Below, piece after piece: positions 35,660 through 42,519 of a DNA stretch of 59,357 nt. The notes beneath the pieces were generated by a model. It saw only the letters and a program-made list of their open reading frames with translations, made no database searches and was not told where the DNA came from. The translations under genes and the position numbers were made by a program. Source of the DNA: Arcobacter sp. (lineage in GTDB: Bacteria; Campylobacterota; Campylobacteria; Campylobacterales; Sulfurimonadaceae); contig JAGXFN010000010.1 of the NCBI GenBank assembly GCA_024637195.1, positions 168,847 through 228,203 of the forward strand, in the 5' to 3' direction. Numbering within the stretch: position 1 is the first letter of the stretch; each line of letters begins with the position of its first letter.

Positions 35660-36417
35660 AGAAGCGCCCAGACCAGCATGACATGGAGCAGAACAAGCTC
35701 GCTCACTTCGATCATAAAGCCGTAGAGATCCCCGCTAAAGCCTCCGAAACGCTGCGTAAACCAGAGTTTGAACAGAAAAAGACAAAGCAAAGAGGCGGCC
35801 GCGAGTAAAAATCCGGCGGGAAAGAAAAAGGCCGTGACTCCCATAAAAAACGCCGAGAAAATGAACTGCGTCTGAGTAAACTCGGCCTTGGCCAAGGTGC
35901 TCATCCCCTCTTTACGGATATACGAGAAGAAATAGATGGCGATGACTGTGTTAAAACGCGAAAGCATCAGTATCAAGGGCAAGGCCCAGAGTGCTTCGAG
36001 ATGTACAAGGGCAGAGGCCTTCAGGAGCAAAAAGACCCCGGTAAAGATCATTCCCATCGCACCGACATGGGGGTCTTTCATCACCTCGGCCGCTCTTTCT
36101 TTGGGAACAAAAAGCGCATCTAGTGTGTCAGAAAGACCGTCAAGATGCAGGGCCCCGGTCAAGAGCACCCACAGGGCAAAGAGCAGAATATGAAGATGCG
36201 TTGAGGGCAAAAAAGGTTCTAAGACGTAGTGGAAAAGATATAAAAGTGAGCCCAGGATCAGTCCGACAAGCGGATAAAACATTACGGCATATCCGTTGAT
36301 GCCCTTGAAAAAGTCATGTACTCTAAAAAAAGGAAGGGTACTTAGCATAGAGATGGCCAAGGAAAATCCCCTGAATGCGTTGCGAAAAAGATTCTCTCTC
36401 TTCTCTTTGTGACTCAT
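35656..36417 (-). CDS. cobS: adenosylcobinamide-GDP ribazoletransferase
   Basis: This 253-residue inner-membrane enzyme joins adenosylcobinamide-GDP to alpha-ribazole (phosphate), the last assembly step. It opens with several helices, has the family DGLSDTLDALFVPKERAAEVMKDPHVGAMG near residue 93 with the conserved Asp pairs that bind Mg2+, and further helices after. Length fits CobS (about 245). It overlaps cobU by four bases and cobC by four, consistent with a single translationally coupled operon. Confidence 0.9.
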   Translation of the reverse strand: MSHKEKRENLFRNAFRGFSLAISMLSTLPFFRVHDFFKGINGYAVMFYPLVGLILGSLLYLFHYVLEPFLPSTHLHILLFALWVLLTGALHLDGLSDTLDALFVPKERAAEVMKDPHVGAMGMIFTGVFLLLKASALVHLEALWALPLILMLSRFNTVIAIYFFSYIRKEGMSTLAKAEFTQTQFIFSAFFMGVTAFFFPAGFLLAAASLLCLFLFKLWFTQRFGGFSGDLYGFMIEVSELVLLHVMLVWALL

Positions 36418-36917
36418 TTTTTGCCTTTTATCTGTGTAGCAATTCCGGCGATACAGAAAAAGACCTTATCGCAGTTTTGCCCCAAAAGCTGAGAGACTTT
36501 GCCTGAGATATCGACAAACTCTCTTGCGAGGGCATTGTCGGGGATAACGCCTGAACCGACATCGTTGAGCACAAAGACGATCTCTTGAGGAAGCGACAAT
36601 AAGGTCTTTATATGCGCCTCGATGTCCCGCTGGGTAAACCCGTGATGCAGCATATTGTTGATCCACATCGAGATGCATTCGACTAAGACAAGGGTCTTGA
36701 GCGGACGGATAGCTTCGACAAGGTTCATCGGCTCTTCCAGGGTCAAAAACTGTTCGCTGCGCTGAAGCTTGTGCTGTTCGATCCGCTCTTTCATCCCCGC
36801 ATCGATAAATTCGGTCGTCGCGAGATAGATGGGCGGAAGCGTGGCTTGTTTCAAGACATACTGCTCTGCATGCAGGGATTTTCCGCTTTTGATGCCGCCG
36901 ATAAAGAGTGCTTTTAT
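36414..36917 (-). CDS. cobU: adenosylcobinamide kinase/guanylyltransferase, apparent ATA start
   Basis: CobU phosphorylates adenosylcobinamide and adds GMP to it. The P-loop GGIKSGKS and the following HAEQY lie upstream of the first in-frame ATG (36854), so the gene must start earlier. In frame no ATG, GTG or TTG is available near the right place; the codon where the family's initiator Met falls is ATA (36917-36915), six bases after AAGGA. It overlaps the cobQ stop as ATAA. The resulting protein has 167 residues, normal for CobU, with YLATTEF, VLVECISMWINNML and VLNDVGSGVIP (guanylate loop) present. An internal start at 36854 would lose the P-loop. Confidence 0.85.
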   Translation of the reverse strand: MKALFIGGIKSGKSLHAEQYVLKQATLPPIYLATTEFIDAGMKERIEQHKLQRSEQFLTLEEPMNLVEAIRPLKTLVLVECISMWINNMLHHGFTQRDIEAHIKTLLSLPQEIVFVLNDVGSGVIPDNALAREFVDISGKVSQLLGQNCDKVFFCIAGIATQIKGKK

Positions 36918-38302
36918 TGGAGTTCCTTCATAATGGCCGCAAGGTCCAGGTTTTCGTCGATAAACGCGCAGTAAGAGCGGATCGTCTCTGCTTTGAATGC
37001 TTTGAAATTATACCCTTTATAGCCGGGGAGGATTTTTAAAAAGAGGAAGCGGCGGAAATTGTCGTTGTCAAAAAGTCCGTGCAGAAAACAGCCGTAGACC
37101 TCGTCATGGGCGAAAAAACTCATGGGTGCTTTGCCGTGGTGGATCTCATACCCCTGCAGTTGCAGGCCAAAGAGCGAATAGCTCCCTTTTTTCAGTACTT
37201 TCTGCCTCTGAAACGTGAGTGTCCCGCTGATATAGCCAAGACCACTCTCTTGCGTCAAAGGCTCCTCTTCTATGCCCTCTTCGTCAAAAAGGGTCTCAAA
37301 CATCATCTCGTAGCCCCCGCAGATCCCCAAAACCTTGCCGCTATAGCCGCAGAGAGCTTTCTCGAAATCTTGCTCCTTGAGCCAGCGAAGGTCGGCGATG
37401 GTACGTTTGCTTCCTGGGATGATAATCAGATCGAAGGTGCGAAGGTGCGAAGCGGAGTCGATGAAACTCACGCTGAGTTCCCGGTCGTTGATAAGAGGCT
37501 CAAAGTCAGTGAAATTGCTGATATGCGGCAACTTGATGATGCCCACGCTGATCCTTGCATCGGGCTTGTTTTGTGTATAGTTCATCAGCGACTGGCTGTC
37601 TTCAAATCCAAGGTTCAGAGCTTTAAACGGGATAAGCCCGAGCACCTTCAGCCCGAACTCTTTTTCGATGATCTCTATGCCCTTGTCAAACAAAGAGGCA
37701 TCGCCGCGAAACTTGTTGATGATGACGCCGATGACGTTTTTTTTCAAAGATTTTGGCAGAAGGTTGTAGACACCCCAGATCGAAGCGAAGACCCCGCCTC
37801 TTTCGATGTCGGCGACCAGGATGATCTTGGTGTTGAACTCCTGGGCGATGTAGATGTTGGAGAGGTCTTTGTCCATCAGGTTCAGTTCGACCGGCGAGCC
37901 CGCACCCTCGGCGACGATCACATCGTACAGGCAGGCCAGCTTTTCGAATGACTCTTTGACAATGGGCTTTAAACACTCAAGATCGGCATAATACTCTTTA
38001 ACGCTCTGCTCATCCTGGGCAAAACCCTTGATGACCAAGGCGGCATGGTTTGGCTTTGCTGATTTTAGCAAGACGGGGTTCATCAGCGGCGTGGTAGGAA
38101 TATTGATCGCTTCGGCTGCAAAGTATTGCGGCTGGGCGATCTCCCCGCCTACATCGGTGACACAGGAGTTGTTAGAGACGTTCTGGGCCTTGAATGGGGC
38201 GACGCTTATCCCCTTGTGATGCAGAAGATAGGTCAGAGCAAAGGCAAGGGTGGACTTACCCGCGTCGGAAGAGGTGCCGAAGATACTGAGGTGTCTAGTC
38301 AA
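36914..38302 (-). CDS. cobQ: cobyric acid synthase
   Basis: This 462-residue enzyme amidates four side chains of adenosylcobyrinic acid diamide with glutamine and ATP. The N-terminal dethiobiotin-synthetase-like domain has TSSDAGKSTLAFAL, and FKAQNVSNNSCV near residue 38 is typical of CobQ. The C-terminal glutamine amidotransferase has GICGGYEMM (nucleophile Cys near residue 325) and a conserved His in the last 50 residues. Length is somewhat short (usual about 480-500). It overlaps cobT by eight bases and cobU by four. No cbiB, the next step, is visible in the window. Confidence 0.92.
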   Translation of the reverse strand: MTRHLSIFGTSSDAGKSTLAFALTYLLHHKGISVAPFKAQNVSNNSCVTDVGGEIAQPQYFAAEAINIPTTPLMNPVLLKSAKPNHAALVIKGFAQDEQSVKEYYADLECLKPIVKESFEKLACLYDVIVAEGAGSPVELNLMDKDLSNIYIAQEFNTKIILVADIERGGVFASIWGVYNLLPKSLKKNVIGVIINKFRGDASLFDKGIEIIEKEFGLKVLGLIPFKALNLGFEDSQSLMNYTQNKPDARISVGIIKLPHISNFTDFEPLINDRELSVSFIDSASHLRTFDLIIIPGSKRTIADLRWLKEQDFEKALCGYSGKVLGICGGYEMMFETLFDEEGIEEEPLTQESGLGYISGTLTFQRQKVLKKGSYSLFGLQLQGYEIHHGKAPMSFFAHDEVYGCFLHGLFDNDNFRRFLFLKILPGYKGYNFKAFKAETIRSYCAFIDENLDLAAIMKELQ

Positions 38303-39341
38303 GGTAGCTCTGTATCTTTTGCGTCAAGTCTTTTTGCGAGATACCGTGAGAAAAGGCATAAGCGATTGCCGCCCCCGCGCCGACGCCCTCTTTTGCCTCA
38401 CCCTCGTCATAAAGTTTTAGCGCCGGATGTGATGCCTCTTCAAAAGAGAAGTCCGCATAGTAGGCTTTTAGCCTATAGTCAAGCTGGCCGATAAGCGCTT
38501 GGATGTCAGAATATTTATCTTCTGCTATCCATTTGGTCGTGCAGAGGTGGATGTGGCGGTTGTCATGGTGAATCCCCTGTCTTCCTGCGATCTTGTTTGC
38601 GATCAAAAGTGCGGCAGCCATCTGCGTCCCTCCGGCAAGCACGACCTTGAAACGGCGCGAGCTTGAGAGGATGAAGCCGGCCGTGAAGAGCAGCATATTG
38701 TCTGCGGTATGGCCGAGCTTTTCAAAAAGGCCCATATTGGCCTTGAGTTTGCCAAGAGAGCTGGAGATCGTCTCCTGCTTGATGCGGCGAGGGGCATCGT
38801 TAAACGAGGAGGCAAAAAGTCCTTCCGTCTTGTACCCTAAGGCAGCGACAGCCGCCTGCGCCGTTGTCGTTCCCGAGGGCGTGCTCTCGCCTAAGATAAG
38901 GTAGTCGCCTTGAAGCTGATACTTCTTTCCGTATTCAAAGCCTTTGTCAAAAACAGCTTTTGCGTCAAAGCCCTTTGCGTCGGTGATGCTCGGCGAAGGC
39001 AGGATCTCAAAGTCAAGCAGATCACAGTGCTGAGGCGCAGTGACAAGCCCGAGATCGAGGATGTGCACAGAAGAAAAAGGAAAAAGCTCCTGCACCGCCC
39101 GCGTTATAAGCGCCGGCGTAGGCACGCCCTTTGGCGTTTCGGCGATCTCGCCTAGAGAAAAGACCCTTCCCGTGGAGATAAACTCTGCGTCAAGCGTCGG
39201 TGTAAGAGGGATCTTCCCCGGTATTCCCGCCTGGGTCAAAAGCGGAATCTCGCAGGTATGCGTCACACAGGCCGCGAGCAGGAAGTCGGCCTTGCCCTTG
39301 AGGATATAATCATCTGTTTTTAAGGCCTGCATCTGTGACAT
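38295..39341 (-). CDS. cobT: nicotinate-nucleotide:dimethylbenzimidazole phosphoribosyltransferase, archaeal/cyanobacterial type
   Basis: This 348-residue enzyme makes alpha-ribazole phosphate from a lower-ligand base. It is of the TIGR00303-like branch rather than the enterobacterial CobT branch: FLLAACVTHTCEIPLLTQAG near the start, GESTPSGTTTAQAAVAALGY near residue 150, VLAGGTQMAAALL near residue 235 and KEGVGAGAAIAYA at the end with a likely catalytic Glu. It lies three bases after btuB and overlaps cobQ by eight. The branch assignment is from recalled motif pattern and could be tested by alignment. Confidence 0.78.
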   Translation of the reverse strand: MSQMQALKTDDYILKGKADFLLAACVTHTCEIPLLTQAGIPGKIPLTPTLDAEFISTGRVFSLGEIAETPKGVPTPALITRAVQELFPFSSVHILDLGLVTAPQHCDLLDFEILPSPSITDAKGFDAKAVFDKGFEYGKKYQLQGDYLILGESTPSGTTTAQAAVAALGYKTEGLFASSFNDAPRRIKQETISSSLGKLKANMGLFEKLGHTADNMLLFTAGFILSSSRRFKVVLAGGTQMAAALLIANKIAGRQGIHHDNRHIHLCTTKWIAEDKYSDIQALIGQLDYRLKAYYADFSFEEASHPALKLYDEGEAKEGVGAGAAIAYAFSHGISQKDLTQKIQSYLD

Positions 39342-39344
39342 CTC

Positions 39345-41294
39345 CTAGAATTTTAGTTTTAGACCGCTGAGGAAGGTCAATTGAAAGTTGATGGGATAAA
39401 TAGCGTCATTGCTTATCCATAAACCGTTTGATTGATCAAAAATATTGTTTATTTTAGCAAAAACTTCATAATTGTCTTTTGCGTAGGCAAGTGAAATATC
39501 CGTTGTTCGGCAGTGCTCTTGTTTTTGGCTGAAATTATTCCGTATATCATTAAGCGCATAGGCCTCAGAACGGTAGTTCTGTACTAAGGCAAGGGTTGTG
39601 TATTCATTTGGGTAGTAATTTAGCGTCGCCTTTGCCGTATGTTTTGGTACACCAGGCAAGCTGTTTCCGCCAAGGTCTTCCCCGTTTTCGACTTCTTTAT
39701 CAATTTTTGCCCTGGTATAGTTATAGAGTGCTGTAATATCCCATTGCCTATTGATATTGTAAGCGTCAAAAAGTTCTAATCCATACTTGCTTGATTCGTC
39801 AATATTCGTATTATTGCTTGCAGGATCAAATGTTCCTGCCGGGCCGGTGTAGTAGTAAAACTCATTTTTTAGTTCAGCATAAAAAACAGAAGCTTTGAAT
39901 TTATTATTTGCATGGATATTATTATAACCCAAGGTATAGGTATCTGCTTTCATAGGCTCAAGGAAGTTTTTAAAGACACCGCCTGTTGGAAAGATATAAA
40001 CAAGGAGTTGATCTATACTTGCGCTTTGGTAAGAATGGGCATAACTAACAAAGGCAGAACTTTCTTCATTGATCTCATAATTATATGCCAACTCTCTTCC
40101 ATGCAGTGAATAGGCTTTTGTATTGTCTGCTATAGTTGAATCTTGAGTGTAAAAAGCACGTTCAAATCGGTACCCTGTTTTTAAAGTGTGCTTACCTTGA
40201 CGGTATTGAGCAAGGATATATCCTGCGTAAGTATCTTTGTCAATATTTCCACCATAACCATCGCGATTGCCCAGATAAGTTTCAAAGCCTGTCAGAAGTT
40301 TAAAATGGTTTTCATTGTAGGTTAGCACAGCAGATATATTTTCGTACGTGTAGCGTGAAGGGTCGACAAAGCCGCTAGAATAGGTGTTTTCTGAATTCTT
40401 CTTTTCATGGGCATAATCTGCTTGAAAATCTACATTGTCATTAATGCTATAGCCCAGGCCGGTACTGAAAACTGTTGTCTTGTAATTTTGTTTGGAGGCA
40501 CCGAAGTTGAAGCTGCCTGGCTGAGAAGGATCACTTTTGTATTCATCATGACTCAGGTAGCTTCCATAAATAGCATCTACATTGTTGTTTTGAATACCAA
40601 AACGAAGCTCTAGATCATCGTTTGGAGTCAGGGCAAGGTTAAGGGCAACATTGCTGAGTCTTTTCTCATCGGTTTTACCATTGTTGTCAATTTTACGCGT
40701 ACCCTCTGTTTTATATAAATCTGCAACTAAAGAGGCCGAGACAAACTCGTCTGTGTGCCCGAGATAGAGTGCCGTTTGACTTGTGCTCTGGCTTCCAATA
40801 GAGAGTGAAACTTCTTTATGGTTGGAGCGCTTAGTGATAATATTTATGACACCAGCATTTGCCCCATCGCCATTTTGAACAATACCGCTGCCCTTAGTGA
40901 TTTCGATCCTTTCTATGCTCGCTGTGGAGATTGAGCCTAGAAGTTGGGGCACGTTGTCAATGTTGTTGATCTTACGTCCATTAACACGAACAACAATATT
41001 TGCATTTCCATGTTCAACCCCATATCCGCGCATATCTAGCAAAGGACTAAAAGGATTGCCATATGCGGGGATAACATTCACAGAGGTGTTCTTTTGTAGG
41101 AACTCAGGCAGGGTTTGTGCATGAGATTTTTCAATATCTTTACGTCTATATATTTCTACGGCTTCAGGCGCATTGAGTTCATTGTTTTGAAGTCGTGTTG
41201 ATTCTACGGTTAAAGATTCAAGTTCTATAGTGTCTGCATGCAAAGCACTTAGTAACAGTGTGCCCAAGAGCGATAGTGTGATCGTTTTTGTCAT
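39345..41294 (-). CDS. btuB: TonB-dependent receptor, probable corrinoid receptor
   Basis: This 649-residue outer-membrane receptor has a signal peptide (MTKTITLSLLGTLLLSALHA), a TonB-box-like DTIELESLTVESTRLQ and a plug with MRGYGVEHGNAN and IERIEITKGSGIV, followed by a 22-strand-type barrel and a final FLSGLKLKF. Being the first clear gene of a corrinoid uptake and assembly operon, it most likely imports B12 or precursors. Its ATG immediately follows the stop of a small upstream frame (no spacing), with AGGA nine bases before the ATG. Receptor specificity is inferred from context. Confidence 0.82.
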   Translation of the reverse strand: MTKTITLSLLGTLLLSALHADTIELESLTVESTRLQNNELNAPEAVEIYRRKDIEKSHAQTLPEFLQKNTSVNVIPAYGNPFSPLLDMRGYGVEHGNANIVVRVNGRKINNIDNVPQLLGSISTASIERIEITKGSGIVQNGDGANAGVINIITKRSNHKEVSLSIGSQSTSQTALYLGHTDEFVSASLVADLYKTEGTRKIDNNGKTDEKRLSNVALNLALTPNDDLELRFGIQNNNVDAIYGSYLSHDEYKSDPSQPGSFNFGASKQNYKTTVFSTGLGYSINDNVDFQADYAHEKKNSENTYSSGFVDPSRYTYENISAVLTYNENHFKLLTGFETYLGNRDGYGGNIDKDTYAGYILAQYRQGKHTLKTGYRFERAFYTQDSTIADNTKAYSLHGRELAYNYEINEESSAFVSYAHSYQSASIDQLLVYIFPTGGVFKNFLEPMKADTYTLGYNNIHANNKFKASVFYAELKNEFYYYTGPAGTFDPASNNTNIDESSKYGLELFDAYNINRQWDITALYNYTRAKIDKEVENGEDLGGNSLPGVPKHTAKATLNYYPNEYTTLALVQNYRSEAYALNDIRNNFSQKQEHCRTTDISLAYAKDNYEVFAKINNIFDQSNGLWISNDAIYPINFQLTFLSGLKLKF

Positions 41295-41672
41295 TTATTT
41301 TCCTGAATTATTATTTTTTTGTAGGGTATGAATGCGGGCAGCGGAGCAGGGAGGTGAGATGCCGGATCGGTTGTTTGAGTGGATGAAAAAGGTTTGGGGG
41401 TGAAATTTGAATAGCTGCGTAAGGATGTAAAGAAGGCGTTTAAAGTAGCAGTTACAGTGCTTTGAAGAGCTCTTTGGGCGCGGCGAACTGCACTCTAGCA
41501 GTTCGAGCTCGTCGGCCAAGACCTCTTCATCCTCCTCCAGCATCTCGCAGGAGAAGTTGCGGCTGGCATGGGTAAAGGCAGTGCATTGTGCATGTAAGAT
41601 GCTCGCAGAGGAGTGCGCACAGATGGAGGTAAGCGAAAAATAATTCTTTCCAAAACCCTTTGGACTGCGCAC
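41295..41672 (-). CDS. small Cys/His-rich reading frame leading the corrinoid operon
   Basis: A 125-codon frame starts with GTG at 41672 (AAGGGA four bases upstream, transcription start predicted near 41698) and its TAA is directly followed by the btuB ATG. I do not recognise the protein. It is rich in Cys and His (ICAHSSASILHAQC, THASRNFSCEM, KSSSKHCNCYFKR) with an acidic stretch LEEDEEVLADELELLEC. The same 400 bases contain an 8-bp perfect hairpin at 41484-41505, so it could instead be a structured leader RNA. A shorter frame at 41527-41733 is an alternative. Uninterrupted length and tight fit to btuB favour coding. Confidence 0.45.
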   Translation of the reverse strand: MRSPKGFGKNYFSLTSICAHSSASILHAQCTAFTHASRNFSCEMLEEDEEVLADELELLECSSPRPKSSSKHCNCYFKRLLYILTQLFKFHPQTFFIHSNNRSGISPPCSAARIHTLQKNNNSGK

Positions 41673-41704
41673 AAAATCCCTTTTTTCGAGCTAAATATTT
41701 GCGC

Positions 41705-41733
41705 ATTCTAGTGCAAAGTTCTGCTTTTGTCAA
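41705..41733 (-). promoter_or_regulatory. near-consensus sigma70 promoter of the cob/btu operon
   Basis: On the minus strand TTGACA at 41733-41728 is separated by exactly 17 bases from TAGAAT at 41710-41705. Such a full -35 is unusual for this group. The predicted start near 41698 lies 26 bases before the leading frame and about 400 before btuB. The HiPIP gene ends 22 bases upstream of the -35. Confidence 0.65.
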
Positions 41734-41754
41734 TCCGGAAAACGGGTATTCTGC

Positions 41755-41994
41755 CTATTTTTGATTGTAAAGTGTACACCAACCCTCGGGGCTGATAGAA
41801 CCTCTAACGACTTTACATTCGTTGCTTTGTGCAATAAAGTGAATGCAATCACTGCACTTTTTGCCATCTTTTGGACTCTCTTGATATTTAAATGCTTCTT
41901 TGGGCCCTTTGGCATGCAAAGGTGTGGCACTGAATGTAACCAGACCCAATAGAGCCATATAGTTAAAAAAACTTCGTCGTGTTGTAATTTTCAT
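41755..41994 (-). CDS. high-potential iron-sulfur protein (HiPIP)
   Basis: This 79-residue protein has a twin-arginine-like signal (ITTRRSFFNYMALLGLVTF) and then the mature HiPIP pattern: KKCSDCIHFI, a further Cys in SNECKVV and the last in GSISPEGWCTLYN. Four cysteines would hold a periplasmic 4Fe-4S cluster that cycles between +2 and +3, carrying electrons between membrane oxidases or photosynthetic and sulfur-oxidising complexes. GAGGAG precedes the ATG. It is monocistronic or lies just before the cob operon; the gap is 82 bases to that operon's leading frame. HiPIPs are best known from purple bacteria. Confidence 0.88.
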   Translation of the reverse strand: MKITTRRSFFNYMALLGLVTFSATPLHAKGPKEAFKYQESPKDGKKCSDCIHFIAQSNECKVVRGSISPEGWCTLYNQK

Positions 41995-42104
41995 AATAAT
42001 CTCCTCAATAAAGATTTGCCAACGTTAACATACATCTTTGTGTCTTTTTTACACGTAATAGCCAGAGCTTATATTTGATTAAGACACCTAGATGTATAGT
42101 ACAG

Positions 42105-42146
42105 TTAAATTATATTATTATTTGTGTAAATAAGAATATAATTTAA
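42105..42146. repeat. 12-bp perfect inverted repeat between HiPIP and a small membrane protein gene
   Basis: TTAAATTATATT at 42105-42116 and AATATAATTTAA at 42135-42146 are perfect reverse complements around an 18-nt spacer. It is in very AT-rich DNA, which raises chance matches, but 12 bp without a mismatch is notable. The right arm contains TATAAT in the plus direction and could be a promoter with an overlapping operator for the gene at 42223. Confidence 0.45.
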
Positions 42147-42222
42147 AATTTAATATTTAGTATACAGGGTTAGATTTAAATAAGTGTTTTTTAGATCTTC
42201 CCTTCGCTAAAAGGAGAAAGAA

Positions 42223-42366
42223 ATGCTCGAAACAATTGCAATTATCCTGGTTGTCCTCTGGATACTGGGCTTAGTTACCTCTTCCACGATGGGTGGATTT
42301 ATCCATGTTCTCTTAGTTATCGCGATCATAGTAATTCTGATTCGTGTTGTTCGAGGCCGGGGCTAG
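42223..42366 (+). CDS. 47-residue hydrophobic membrane protein (lmo0937/DUF5670-like)
   Basis: This short frame has an excellent ribosome-binding site (AAGGAGAAAGAA) directly before its ATG. The protein starts MLETIAIILVVLWILGLVTS, continues through a Gly-rich turn (STMGGFIH), has a second membrane segment (VLLVIAIIVILI), and ends RVVRGRG. Two close helices, Gly turn and basic tail match the lmo0937 family, also called DUF5670, of unknown function and often stress-induced. It is divergent from HiPIP and lies about 150 bases before the sensor cyclase. Confidence 0.8.
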   Translation: MLETIAIILVVLWILGLVTSSTMGGFIHVLLVIAIIVILIRVVRGRG

Positions 42367-42489
42367 TAGTATTTAGCACTGTTTTGATTTTAGACAGGTC
42401 TTATCTACGTGTGCTTCTTTTTCTCTCACAAGAGGTGTCCTGGCGCAATAGTCCGATGTTTAATAGGCTTTTCATTCGGGTTTAAATAT

Positions 42490-42503
42490 AATTTAATATT
42501 TAG
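42490..42503 (+). repeat. second copy of a 14-base direct repeat, promoter-like
   Basis: AATTTAATATTTAG here repeats the same sequence at 42147-42160, each followed within a short distance by a GGTTAG. The second copy overlaps TATAAT at 42487-42492 and lies 30 bases before the GTG of the cyclase gene. Together they look like a duplicated promoter module serving the two plus-strand genes. Confidence 0.4.
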
Positions 42504-42519
42504 CGTTGAAGGTTAGTCT

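Noticed and set aside
37079..37951. 290-codon open frame on the plus strand opposite cobQ
   Set aside because: It is antisense to a clear cobQ, has no ribosome-binding site and its peptide resembles nothing coherent. The same holds for long antisense frames at 16810-17580 (opposite mqnP) and 26058-26765 (opposite putA).
41295..41700. Standard cobalamin riboswitch upstream of btuB
   Set aside because: I looked for the conserved core and the B12 box on the minus strand; only scattered short likenesses occur, not in a convincing order.
41527..41733. 68-codon frame overlapping the start of the 125-codon leader frame of the cob operon
   Set aside because: It begins at the -35 box of the predicted promoter, so its ATG would not be transcribed, and it stops inside the longer frame. 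An ATG further in has no ribosome-binding site.
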